From positions 1 to 35,534 of the forward strand of contig CAJMMH010000002.1 of assembly GCA_905214365.1 (NCBI GenBank): a DNA stretch of 35,534 nt. Reading direction: 5' to 3'. Shown piece by piece: positions 1 through 8,305 of this stretch. The first letter of the stretch is position 1, and every line of letters begins with the position of its first letter. A program made the translations under genes and the position numbers. The stretch comes from an uncultured bacterium. GTDB lineage: Bacteria; Bacillota; Clostridia; Lachnospirales; Lachnospiraceae. The notes below the pieces were generated by a model. The model was not told the origin of the DNA and ran no database searches. It saw nothing but the letters and a program-made list of their open reading frames with translations.

Positions 1-3
1 GCT

Positions 4-54
4 GGCGGAAAATCGGCCGTAAAAGCAAGTGCAGAAAAGACTCCGAGAGTACAT
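4..54 (+). repeat. Dispersed intergenic repeat, copy A
   Basis: This is a copy of the approximately 50-bp repeat that recurs in this window. It begins GGCGGAAAATC and ends CTCCGAGAGTACAT, followed by AAAAAG. It matches the copies at 33706-33755 (same orientation) and 22028-22078 (opposite orientation) along its whole length with scattered substitutions. Nothing suggests it is coding. Confidence 0.7.
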
Positions 55-115
55 AAAAAGCTCTGGTCTGCATATGAGCACCATACGGCGCAAAAAGCAG
101 TTTGCAGATGCACGA

Positions 116-164
116 AACAGGGTGACGCAGGGATCCAAAAGCCGGATCCGGGCGTCACCCTGTT
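116..164. terminator. Long hairpin downstream of the binding-protein gene
   Basis: A perfect 12-bp inverted repeat (AACAGGGTGACG at 116-127, CGTCACCCTGTT at 153-164) encloses a second stem made of two GGATCC hexamers (131-136 and 144-149) around a 7-base loop. It lies beyond the 3' end of the minus-strand solute-binding protein gene and could stop transcription from either side. There is no clear U-tract, so a terminator or mRNA-stabilising role is inferred. Confidence 0.5.
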
Positions 165-170
165 AATGAT

Positions 171-225
171 GCAAACGCTATGAAGCATGGAAGTATTCTT
201 GATGCATGTGCTTCATAGCGTTTGC
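171..225. terminator. Perfect 17-bp inverted repeat
   Basis: GCAAACGCTATGAAGCA (171-187) is perfectly complementary to TGCTTCATAGCGTTTGC (209-225) around a 21-base loop. It is the first strong structure after the stop codon at 307 of the minus-strand binding-protein gene, so it is a candidate terminator or 3' stability element. No T-run follows directly on either strand, so an operator role cannot be excluded. Apart from the repeat and the two hairpins, I see nothing in 1-306. Confidence 0.5.
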
Positions 226-306
226 GGATATTCTGTTAGATAATCAGGTTTGATAGCGATGCCGTCTGCAAATCAGTCAGTTCTGTCTGCAGCCTGCCGC
301 GTTTTC

Positions 307-1851
307 TTACTGCGCGTTCTTTGCCTCGAAGTAAGCATTCAGCTGATCAGCGATTTCTGCCTTGATCTCGTCCAGACCAGCGGTCTCAGCCATAGACTGG
401 AACTCACCGAGCCATCCGTCAATATCATCGGTCAGACCAAGCTGAAGCAGCGGGATGTACTGAGTATAGATCTCAGACAGGCTTGCCCATGCATCGGAGA
501 TGTTGGTGGTAGAGAATGCAAAGCCGACTGTCGGGCTGTCAACGGAGATCTTCTTCCACTCGTCCATGATCTCGAGCTGAGTCGGGAAGGTTCCTTCCTG
601 ATCCATTTCCAGAGTAGAGTTCTTTAAGCCCCATGATACCGCTGCACCGTAAGACCATGTTCCATAATGCTCAGCCTGGCTCCATGTTCCGTCATCGTTC
701 AGGGTGATGTGGTAATCCGGGATACCGTAACGAGCGGTAACGTAAGCGTCCGGATCGTTCTTTAATACGTCCAGAGCCATCAGCGCGCGCTCGACATTCT
801 TGGAAGTATACGGAACTGCGTAGCCGTCGCCGTCGTAAACCGCGGTAGATACCTTATCCATGTTCAGGTCGTAAACTTCCGGTTTCCATTCCGGGTTGGA
901 CTGGGTGATGGAGTTTGCAACCGCACCGCAGGTACCAAGATTCTCAATGTAAACAGCGGAAGTGCCGTTCAGCATGGAGTCCTTCACATCGGTCTGGTTG
1001 TTGATGGAGCTCATGGACCAGTCGCCGTCAGCCGCACACTGCTTCATCTGCTCTGCGAAAGCCTTGAACTCGTCAGACTCATACAGGAAGAATACATCGT
1101 CAGCGGTGTAGTCGGTCTTGCCCTCTTCATACTTATAGTAGAAGTAGTTTCCGTTATCGACAGAAAGCAGATTATTTCCGGCGGCTGCAATCATACTCTG
1201 CAGGTTCTTTCCGTTCATGGAAGCGTTGTAAGCGTAGGCAACGCCGGAATCCTTATCGGCTGCAACCGCTGCCATGTAAGTATACAGGTCATCCAGAGAC
1301 TTCAACTCGTCCAGACCATACTTTTCTCTCAGATCGCCGCGGATGACAACACACTGGTGGCCATAACCGATCTTGTTGCATGGCATATAGTACAGCTTGC
1401 CGTCAATCATACCCTGCTGATAAGAAGCCTCTGCCTGGCTCTTGTAGGTCTCCGGCATGTACTGCTGGATCATGTCGTCTGTGATCTCAACGAAAGCGCC
1501 CTTGCCTGCCTCGTCGGTGTAGAAGCACCAGCCGGAGGTGTAGATCAGGTCGATTGCCTCGCCGCCTGCAAGAAGCAGAGAGTAATTGGTGCTGTAATCG
1601 GACATGCTCAGCGCCTTGAAGTTGATGGTTGCGTTGATCTTTTCTTCCATGATCTCGTTCAGTCTGTCGAAGATCATCTGCTCGTCGCCGTACTCGTTGC
1701 CGACATAGTAAAGAGTCAGATCAACGTGCTCGGAAACATCGTTGCCGTTGTACTCTTTTGCAGTTTCAGCCATTGCCGGAACTGCCGGAAGAGCGCTCAG
1801 AGCTGTCATAGCAGCCATCGCGAAGGGAAGAATTTTGTGTGCCTTTCTCAT
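307..1851 (-). CDS. Extracellular sugar ABC transporter solute-binding protein (DUF3502-type C-terminus)
   Basis: This 514-residue protein is a family-1-like solute-binding protein of the large LipO/YtcQ type that delivers oligosaccharides to LplB/LplC-type permeases. The ATG at 1851 is chosen because an AAGGAGG site lies just upstream and the signal peptide starts there: basic MRKAHK, a hydrophobic stretch, then AMA before ET near residue 28. The C-terminal half (YAVPYTSKNVERALMALD onward) resembles the DUF3502 domain of this class. There is no lipobox cysteine, so the mature protein appears not to be lipid-anchored, which is odd for a Gram-positive importer. It is the last gene of an operon with two permeases. 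No ATPase is encoded here; a shared MsmK-type ATPase is expected elsewhere (known for this class). The substrate cannot be read from sequence. Confidence 0.9.
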   Translation of the reverse strand: MRKAHKILPFAMAAMTALSALPAVPAMAETAKEYNGNDVSEHVDLTLYYVGNEYGDEQMIFDRLNEIMEEKINATINFKALSMSDYSTNYSLLLAGGEAIDLIYTSGWCFYTDEAGKGAFVEITDDMIQQYMPETYKSQAEASYQQGMIDGKLYYMPCNKIGYGHQCVVIRGDLREKYGLDELKSLDDLYTYMAAVAADKDSGVAYAYNASMNGKNLQSMIAAAGNNLLSVDNGNYFYYKYEEGKTDYTADDVFFLYESDEFKAFAEQMKQCAADGDWSMSSINNQTDVKDSMLNGTSAVYIENLGTCGAVANSITQSNPEWKPEVYDLNMDKVSTAVYDGDGYAVPYTSKNVERALMALDVLKNDPDAYVTARYGIPDYHITLNDDGTWSQAEHYGTWSYGAAVSWGLKNSTLEMDQEGTFPTQLEIMDEWKKISVDSPTVGFAFSTTNISDAWASLSEIYTQYIPLLQLGLTDDIDGWLGEFQSMAETAGLDEIKAEIADQLNAYFEAKNAQ

Positions 1852-1953
1852 AAAAAGAACCTCCTTAAAAAAAAATCGTGTATAATATCCGGCGGTGCGG
1901 GAAGCAGGTCTGCAGTCCCGCATGCCGGACAGGAACCAAGGTGAAATGTGGGA

Positions 1954-2844
1954 TCAGCCCTTGACTGCTCCAAGGGTCAGACCCTTGATGAAGTAACGCT
2001 GTACAAACGGGTAGAGCAGAAGGATCGGACCGGTAACGATAACGGTCAGAGCCATTTTCATCGACTCAATCGGAACCGTGTTGATAACCTCGCCGGACTC
2101 AGCGGCAATCTGACGCAGTGCCTGCGCATCGTTGATCAGCTTGTACAGAAGATACTGCAGACTGTACAGGTTGCTGTCATTGATGAAGAGCATGGTGTTG
2201 TACCAGCTGTTCCAGTAGCCGAGAGCGGTAAAAAGACCGATAGTTGCGATAACCGGAGTGGAAAGCGGCCAGATCAGCCTGATAAAAATCTGGAAGTCGC
2301 CTGCTCCGTCGATTTTTGCCGATTCAGTAATCTCGTATGGGATACCTGCGACAAAGCCCTTTACCAGAATGATGTTCCAGACAGATACCAGACCCGGAAC
2401 GATCAGAGCCATGATGTTGTCTTTGAAACCAAGCGCAACGCATACCATGTACCAGGGCATCAGACCGCCGCTGAACAGTGTGGTAAAGAAGAAGTAGAAG
2501 GAAAACTTGTTGCGCCAGCGGAAATCTTTGCGCATCAGCACGTAACCGGTCATCATGTTGATGAAAGTGCTTAACGCGGTTCCAACAATAGTAATAAAAA
2601 TTGTAATGCCGTATGCCCGGACGATTGACTCGCTGTTTTTAAAAATAGTGCAGTAACTTTCAAGCGTGGGCTCCTTCGGGATGAAGGAATAGCCGTAACG
2701 CGCAATTTCCTGCTCACTGGCAAAGGAAGAACCGATGACCAGCAGAAACGGAAGAACGCAGATAATTGCGAATAAGAACAAAAACGGGTAACCGATCAGA
2801 CGGAAGAGAAATTCGTCCTTCGGCATGTGATGACGCTGCTTCAT
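1954..2844 (-). CDS. Carbohydrate ABC transporter permease, LplC/YtcP type (MalG-like)
   Basis: This 296-residue inner-membrane permease has about six transmembrane segments, beginning with the first hydrophobic helix near residues 15-37. It carries the conserved cytoplasmic EAA loop (EITESAKIDGAGDFQIF) that contacts the ATPase. The C-terminus ends FIKGLTLGAVKG, the typical ending of LplC/YtcP proteins. The ATG at 2844 is preferred because GGAAAGGAGT precedes it; an upstream in-frame ATG at 2889 would overlap the preceding permease gene. It is the second gene of the operon, 22 bp after the LplB-type permease and about 100 bp before the binding-protein gene. Together they should form one oligosaccharide importer. 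Confidence 0.93.
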   Translation of the reverse strand: MKQRHHMPKDEFLFRLIGYPFLFLFAIICVLPFLLVIGSSFASEQEIARYGYSFIPKEPTLESYCTIFKNSESIVRAYGITIFITIVGTALSTFINMMTGYVLMRKDFRWRNKFSFYFFFTTLFSGGLMPWYMVCVALGFKDNIMALIVPGLVSVWNIILVKGFVAGIPYEITESAKIDGAGDFQIFIRLIWPLSTPVIATIGLFTALGYWNSWYNTMLFINDSNLYSLQYLLYKLINDAQALRQIAAESGEVINTVPIESMKMALTVIVTGPILLLYPFVQRYFIKGLTLGAVKG

Positions 2845-2866
2845 AATGGACACTCCTTTCCGTAAA

Positions 2867-3817
2867 TCAGAACAGTGAATAATCTGCATCCTTGCGCTTT
2901 ACAATCCAGTTCGCGATGATGATGGTGATAAAGCAGAGTACAGACTGATACAAACCAATGGCAACGGTTTGACCGACATCGGAAGCCTTCAGTGTCAGAC
3001 GGAATACGTAAGTATCAATGACATCTGTGTAGTTAAACAGCATTCCGTTCTGGCCAACCAGCTGATAGAACAGATCCAGATTGCCGCGGAAAATCTTTCC
3101 AAGAGCCAGAAGTGTCAGCGTGATGACAGTCGGCGTCAGCTCCGGGAGTGTGACGTAGCGGATTCTCTGGAAGATGTTCGCGCCGTCGATGGCGGCAGCC
3201 TCCAGGATTGCACCGTCGATGCCGACGATGGAGGCAAGGTAAACAACCATGCCATAGCCGACACCCTTCCATGCGTTGAAGAAAATAATGATAAACGGCC
3301 AGTAACCTCCCTGGCTGTAGAAATTGATACGGTCAATTCCCATGCGGCTCAGAATGGAGTTCAGCGTACCGGTTTCATAGTTCAGAAGGCTATAAGCGAT
3401 TGAACCAACGATAACCCAGGAAATAAAGTATGGAAGGAAGATACAGGACTGAACCAGTTTCTTCAGCTTCTTGTGGTACATTTCATTCAGCACAATTGCG
3501 AAAAAGACTTCAAGGAAGGTGCTGCTCAGAATAAACGCGATGTTGTAAAGAGCTGTATTCCTTGTAACCATCATGGCTTTTCCGGATTTGAAGAAGAACT
3601 GGAAGTTCTTAAGGCCAACCCAATCGCTGCCGAAAATACCTTTCTGATAGTTGAACTTCTTAAATGCAATAATCGTTCCGGCCATCGGTATGTAGTTAAA
3701 GATAAAGACCAGAACAACGGCCGGCAGAAGCATCAGAAGCAGAGTACGTCTGTTGCGAAGCTCCTGGAAAAAGCCTGTTTTTTTCGGCCGTGGAATCGGC
3801 TGCTGATTCTTTTTCAC
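2867..3817 (-). CDS. Carbohydrate ABC transporter permease, LplB/YteP type (MalF-like)
   Basis: This 316-residue permease is first in the minus-strand importer operon. The start is a GTG at 3817 with AGGAGGGA about 7 bp upstream. The N-terminus is polar and basic (KKNQQPIPRPKK), followed by six predicted membrane helices starting with LLLMLLPAVVLVFIFNYIP. The EAA loop reads EAAAIDGANIFQRI. The C-terminal ending (IVKRKDADYSLF) is characteristic of LplB/YteP proteins. It pairs with the LplC-type permease 22 bp downstream. The gene is transcribed divergently from the response regulator at 4092, so that YesN-type regulator is the likely controller of this importer. Confidence 0.93.
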   Translation of the reverse strand: MKKNQQPIPRPKKTGFFQELRNRRTLLLMLLPAVVLVFIFNYIPMAGTIIAFKKFNYQKGIFGSDWVGLKNFQFFFKSGKAMMVTRNTALYNIAFILSSTFLEVFFAIVLNEMYHKKLKKLVQSCIFLPYFISWVIVGSIAYSLLNYETGTLNSILSRMGIDRINFYSQGGYWPFIIIFFNAWKGVGYGMVVYLASIVGIDGAILEAAAIDGANIFQRIRYVTLPELTPTVITLTLLALGKIFRGNLDLFYQLVGQNGMLFNYTDVIDTYVFRLTLKASDVGQTVAIGLYQSVLCFITIIIANWIVKRKDADYSLF

Positions 3818-4091
3818 GAAAATCCCTCCTGTTGCTGAAAAAATTTGTCCGCAGACCGGTATCCGTCTGACCGGCGTTGCTTTGTTAGTAATATCGTAGC
3901 AGAAAATATGGGAAAAACATATGGAAAATCTTTTCGGGAATATGGAATTACATAAAAGTTTATAAAATTTCTATAGATAAATTGTAAATAATATACTAGA
4001 ATTATGATTGGAAATTGCCGCTCTGTATAATTTGGGAAGGATCAGATGCGGACAGAAAATTTACTGTAGAACATGAACGAGGGATCGGATA
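3818..4091. promoter_or_regulatory. Divergent control region with repeated TATGG boxes
   Basis: This AT-rich 274-bp region separates the minus-strand ABC operon from the plus-strand regulator operon. TATGG boxes start at 3907, 3920 and 3941; the last two are 21 bp apart, and the last continues into ATTACATAAAA. A plus-strand TATAAT lies at 4026-4031 and a TATACT at 3992-3997, both without a good -35. On the minus strand TACGAT (3898-3893) is a possible -10. Weak -35 elements and spaced boxes suggest activator-dependent promoters, probably bound by the adjacent AraC-type regulator (inference). The same boxes occur at 24157-24211. Confidence 0.5.
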
Positions 4092-5624
4092 ATGATAAAG
4101 GTTGTAATTGCGGATGATGAAATCCATGTACGGAGACGGCTGGAAACCAAGATTCCGTGGCAGGAAATGGGGTTTGAGGCTCCGGTTTTCTGTTCAGACG
4201 GGGACGAGCTGTTGGAGGAATTGCAGGAGCACGGGGCGGATCTGGTACTGACAGATATCCGGATGCCCCGGATGGATGGAATCCAGGCGGTAAGAGAAGC
4301 AAGAAAGACGCTGCCGGAGCTGGCGGTCATTCTGATGAGCGCGTATGATGATAAGGAGTATCTGAAGTCCGCGCTGGATTTGCGTGTGCTTGGCTACATG
4401 GAAAAGCCGTTTTCCCTGCAGCAGGCGACAGAGCTTTTAGGACGGGCGGCGGATTCGCTGCGGGAAAAGAGCAAGAAGGAGTCTGAGCTTGGGCTTGCGA
4501 AAAAACGCAGGCAGAGAGACCGGCTGACGCAGATCGCCAGAGACCTGTGCCGGTTCCAGAATGATTATGGAGACTGCATGAGCGCGCTCAGGGAGGAGCT
4601 TCCGGAATTCTGCGATTCCCCTTCTTATTATGTACTGCTGATCCGCAGGCGTTCTCAGGAGCTGGAACTGACGCCATCGGAGGAAGCGGCCCGCTGCTGG
4701 CAGCGGGTGGAACAGCAGAGCTGGTGCGGGATCTGCACCGGAATGAAGCAGGGCGGAGCGGCTGTGCTGCTTGCGGAGACGGGGGAAGGGATTGAACAGA
4801 TTTTGAACCAGCTGGTGCAGGATCCTGACCATGAGGGACGGATGATTGCGGTCGGTTCGGTGGTACGCAGTCCGGAGGAAATCTATCAGTCCTACCAGGA
4901 CGCGGCAGTGACACTGGAGCGGCACTTTTATCATCGGTCACCGGTGCTACAGTTTGAAGAAGCGCTAGGAGAGCCGATGACATTTTCTGCAGGAGAGCGG
5001 GAGGGGTTCCTGTTCGCGCTGCAGTCGGGAAACGCGGCGGCCTGCCGCAGTTATTTAGAGGAACTGCGGAGCGCGCTGAAGCGGCATGATACTACGTTAG
5101 TACGGACAACAAAGAACTATTATTTTCAGCTGGCGCTCTGGATTCTGCAGAGCAGGGCAAAGGAGCAGGAAAAGGCGGTGTCGGAATACTATCTCTGGGA
5201 GCTGTTTTATCAGACCGGGTCGCTGGATGAGCTTCATCAGTTTCTGCTGGAGCTACTGAAAGATTGTCTGCCGCAGGACGCGTCAGAGAGACCGGTGACA
5301 TCCATCGATGAAATTCTGGAGTATATCAATGTTAATCTGCCCAATCCGTCGCTTTCGCTGGCGCAGATCAGTCGGGAATATTATATGTCCGTGACCTATC
5401 TGTGCATGTATTTCAAGGAGAAAACAGGAACGACGATCAAAACCTACATGATTGACCGGCGCATGAAAAAATCCGCGGAACTGCTAGCGTATACGGATAT
5501 GAAGGTCGCGGATATCGCCGACGCGGTCGGGTTTGCCGATCAGGGGTATTTTACAAAGAGCTTCGGCAAGTACTTTGGAAAATCGCCGAGCCGTTACAGG
5601 GAGGACGCGCATGAAAAAGCATAA
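4092..5624 (+). CDS. YesN-type response regulator, REC plus AraC HTH
   Basis: This 510-residue protein has an N-terminal receiver domain (residues 1-120: acidic pair D8/D9, phospho-acceptor D55 in LTDIRMPRMDG, Lys in MEKPF). A long central region (about 140-390) is followed by a C-terminal AraC/XylS double helix-turn-helix (about 405-505, ending GYFTKSFGKYFGKSPSRYR). It is a cytoplasmic transcription activator phosphorylated by the kinase encoded next. The ATG at 4092 follows a modest GAGG site. Its stop overlaps the kinase start by 14 bp, which implies translational coupling. Its position divergent to the first ABC importer makes that operon the probable target. The large central region is typical of YesN-like regulators in Clostridia. 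Confidence 0.93.
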   Translation: MIKVVIADDEIHVRRRLETKIPWQEMGFEAPVFCSDGDELLEELQEHGADLVLTDIRMPRMDGIQAVREARKTLPELAVILMSAYDDKEYLKSALDLRVLGYMEKPFSLQQATELLGRAADSLREKSKKESELGLAKKRRQRDRLTQIARDLCRFQNDYGDCMSALREELPEFCDSPSYYVLLIRRRSQELELTPSEEAARCWQRVEQQSWCGICTGMKQGGAAVLLAETGEGIEQILNQLVQDPDHEGRMIAVGSVVRSPEEIYQSYQDAAVTLERHFYHRSPVLQFEEALGEPMTFSAGEREGFLFALQSGNAAACRSYLEELRSALKRHDTTLVRTTKNYYFQLALWILQSRAKEQEKAVSEYYLWELFYQTGSLDELHQFLLELLKDCLPQDASERPVTSIDEILEYINVNLPNPSLSLAQISREYYMSVTYLCMYFKEKTGTTIKTYMIDRRMKKSAELLAYTDMKVADIADAVGFADQGYFTKSFGKYFGKSPSRYREDAHEKA

Positions 5625-7356
5625 TCAGACGATGGGGCAGCGTTTTCTGCGCTGGTATATGCTGCTGGTGCTTCTTCCGGTTGCCGTACTGTCCGTGCTG
5701 TTTATTCAGTTTTCCTTCCGGTCCTTTGAGAACATGGCAGTTTACGCGTCAAAGTCATCATTTGTGCAGACGGAACAGCTGCTGGAGTATTATATTAATA
5801 ACGTAAACGATGAAATCAACTCGCTGCTTGGCATGGATGAGTTTCATAAGGTGCTGGAGAAAGACAATTCCGGAAGTACCAAGCTGGACCAGATTAATGA
5901 CATGCTTTATATCCGGGGACTGTTGAATGCCTGCCGCAACAAAAAGGAAATCAGCGATGTGTACCTGTATCTGGACAATGAAGCAATTTATATCGGCAGC
6001 AATTCGCAGATCCGGACTCTGGACGACGCAAAGGAGCAGCCATGGTATTCGTATGTGGAAGACAGCTATCCAGGCGCGGCGCGGATTCCAAGCAGCTATC
6101 TTGGCAGCAATCAGGTGATTGGATACGCCAAGGCAATCCGCAGCTCGCGCAGCTATCAGACAATGATCGGAATCCTGTTTTTTCAGATTAATAAAAACAT
6201 TCTGACTTCCTATCTGGGGGACAGCGAGACGGCGCAGATTTCGGTGATTAACGACCGGGGCGAGCTGATTGCGCAGACCGGGCAGACACTTGCCGAGGTG
6301 CCGGAGGAACTGCTGATGCAGCATGCGGACGGAGAATATCACGTTGTAAAGCTGGGGAAAAGTTCCTACTATTTATATACGAGAAAGCTAGAAAATACAG
6401 ACTGGTATCTGGTGTATCTTGACCCGTATGAGTCGATGGTGCAGCTGTTAATCAAGCAGGGAACCGGATATCTGTTATTTTTCTTCCTGATTCTGGCGCT
6501 GGGACTGGTATTCTTTTACCTGTTCTTCTGCTCCTATCTGAAACGGATCTCGGGGATGAAGCAGCATATGTCGCGGATCCGGGAATCGCTTCCTGCGCCG
6601 ATGACGGAGAGCGGAAAGGGGGATGAAATTGACGATCTGATTCTTGCCTATAATTACATGCTTGGGCGGGTGGACACGCTGATGAAGCAGCAGTATGAGC
6701 TTGGAAATCAGATCAAGGAAATTGAAATGAAGGCGCTGTATGAGCAGATTAATCCGCATTTTCTGTACAACACGCTGACGATGATCAACTGGCTGGCGGA
6801 GGATGGACAGACGGAGGACGTGTCGCGGGTAATTACCGCGCTGTCCGCGTTTTACCGGCTGAGTCTGAACAAGGGAAGTGAAAACATTTATCTGAAGGAG
6901 GAGCTGGAGATTGCCCGGAACTTCATCTACATTCAGCAGATGCGTTTTGGAACAGATATCTGCCTGGAATGCCAGGTTGATCCGGTGTACGACAAATTTG
7001 TGATTCCGAAGCTGACGCTTCAGCCGCTGATCGAAAACTCGCTGGTGCATGGAATCCTGATGCGCCGGGACAAGAGCGGCGTGATTACGGTATCGGTCAG
7101 TGATGAGGACGGATGGCTGTTTCTGACGATTACCGATACCGGGGAAGGCATGGATGCGGATACTGTGGAGCAGCTCAATCGTGGGACGCTGCAGTCGCAG
7201 GGGAAGCATTACGGCGTCTGGAATGTCATGAAGCGGGCGGGCATGTACTATGGGAAACCCTGCTCACTTGTGTACAGCAGCGAGCCAGGGAAGGGGACGA
7301 CTGCGATCCTGAAGCTGCCATACGCGGAGCCGGGTGCAGGAATTTCCGGCAAGTAA
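5611..7356 (+). CDS. YesM-type sensor histidine kinase
   Basis: This 581-residue membrane kinase has TM1 at about residues 15-36, an extracytoplasmic sensor of about 250 residues, TM2 at about 286-309 and a HAMP-like linker. The His_kinase domain has phospho-acceptor H383 in EQINPHFLYNTL. A HATPase domain follows with N-box QPLIENSLVHG near 471-481 and G-box DTGEGM near 509-514. The ATG at 5611 lies inside the end of the regulator gene, preceded by GGGAGGACGC. YesM kinases usually sense oligosaccharides directly or through a binding protein (family knowledge). Here it forms a pair with the YesN-type regulator upstream. The gene ends about 270 bp before the racemase-family gene, which appears to have its own promoter. 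Confidence 0.93.
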   Translation: MKKHNQTMGQRFLRWYMLLVLLPVAVLSVLFIQFSFRSFENMAVYASKSSFVQTEQLLEYYINNVNDEINSLLGMDEFHKVLEKDNSGSTKLDQINDMLYIRGLLNACRNKKEISDVYLYLDNEAIYIGSNSQIRTLDDAKEQPWYSYVEDSYPGAARIPSSYLGSNQVIGYAKAIRSSRSYQTMIGILFFQINKNILTSYLGDSETAQISVINDRGELIAQTGQTLAEVPEELLMQHADGEYHVVKLGKSSYYLYTRKLENTDWYLVYLDPYESMVQLLIKQGTGYLLFFFLILALGLVFFYLFFCSYLKRISGMKQHMSRIRESLPAPMTESGKGDEIDDLILAYNYMLGRVDTLMKQQYELGNQIKEIEMKALYEQINPHFLYNTLTMINWLAEDGQTEDVSRVITALSAFYRLSLNKGSENIYLKEELEIARNFIYIQQMRFGTDICLECQVDPVYDKFVIPKLTLQPLIENSLVHGILMRRDKSGVITVSVSDEDGWLFLTITDTGEGMDADTVEQLNRGTLQSQGKHYGVWNVMKRAGMYYGKPCSLVYSSEPGKGTTAILKLPYAEPGAGISGK

Positions 7357-7630
7357 GCAGAAAAAGCGGCGGCTGCCGGATGAAGAAGCGGCCAGAGCAT
7401 GTGAAAAAAGGCATGATTTTGCCGGCAGCAGAGCAAAGGTTTCCAAAAGTACATAAAAAAGAGAAATAATTCTATAGTAATTTTTACATGGAGAACTTAT
7501 AATAGGACATATCAGAGGCTGTTTTGTTACCGTTTACGGCAGAAATTTTCTGAATTGAAAATTCTGTTCCTGTTTTGGACGGAGTGTGAGCAGTAACACT
7601 GCTTTTAGTCATGACAAGGAGGATATTTTT
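7357..7630 (+). promoter_or_regulatory. Promoter region of the GH127 operon
   Basis: This 274-bp intergenic stretch precedes the four-gene operon. A good -10 box TATAAT lies at 7498-7503 but no convincing -35 is found at 16-18 bp, suggesting activated expression. Upstream, 7440-7461 reads TTTCCAAAAGTACAT followed by AAAAAAG, a degenerate match to the 3' end of the dispersed repeat and to the ACATAAAA box of the other two control regions. The start gene's own AAGGAGG site is at about 7617-7623. Confidence 0.45.
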
Positions 7631-8305
7631 ATGAAAGCGGCATTGGTTTATACAAGCACGACACCGGAGCTGATTGAGCTGGTAGAGAGAGAAGTAAAGA
7701 AGAACATCGGAGAGGAAGCAGAGCTGATCAGCCTGCAGGACCCGAGCATCCTGGCTGAGGTCAGAGAAGCAGGATATGTTACCCCGAAGGCAGCGGCACG
7801 TCTGATTGATATGTATATGAAGGCTGTCGGCGAGGGCGCGGACGCGATCCTCAACATATGCTCTTCCGTTGGCGAGGTTGCAGACTCCGCACAGACAGCA
7901 GCGGCATATATCGGTGTTCCGATTGTCCGCATTGATGAGGATATGTGCCGTGAGGCAGTACGTCTTGGAAAGCGTGTCGGCGTGCTTGCTACGCTTGCTA
8001 CCACTCTGGAGCCGACCAAGAATACCATTTCCCGCGTCGCGAGAGCAATGGGAACTCATGTTGAGCTGGTAGACGGACTGATCGACGGCGCGTTTGGCCT
8101 GGATCAGGAGCAGTTCCGCAAGCTGCTGCTTGAAGCCGCCGGAAAGATCAAGGATCAGGTAGATGTGATTGTACTGGCACAGGGATCCATGGCGTATGTA
8201 GAAGAGGATCTGCACAAGGCTTACAATATGCCGGTACTTTCCAGCCCGCGTTTTGGCGCAGTCGCTCTGAAAAAAGCTTTAGTTGAGAAAGGAATGCTGT
8301 CATGA
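7631..8305 (+). CDS. Asp/Glu/hydantoin racemase superfamily protein
   Basis: This 224-residue cytosolic protein has the two-lobed Asp/Glu racemase fold signature. The first active-site loop NICSSVG contains C77; the second half begins RVGVLATLATTLEPT. In two-cysteine racemases the second catalytic cysteine sits in an LGCT motif. Here the aligned stretch reads VLAQGS, with Q184 at that position, so a classical two-base racemisation looks unlikely. The same superfamily includes arylmalonate decarboxylase and maleate isomerase, which use one or two cysteines, so decarboxylation or isomerisation of an acid is possible (inference). The ATG at 7631 is 7 bp from AAGGAGG. Its TGA overlaps the GH127 ATG (ATGA), implying coupled translation and a shared pathway. 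Confidence 0.8.
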   Translation: MKAALVYTSTTPELIELVEREVKKNIGEEAELISLQDPSILAEVREAGYVTPKAAARLIDMYMKAVGEGADAILNICSSVGEVADSAQTAAAYIGVPIVRIDEDMCREAVRLGKRVGVLATLATTLEPTKNTISRVARAMGTHVELVDGLIDGAFGLDQEQFRKLLLEAAGKIKDQVDVIVLAQGSMAYVEEDLHKAYNMPVLSSPRFGAVALKKALVEKGMLS

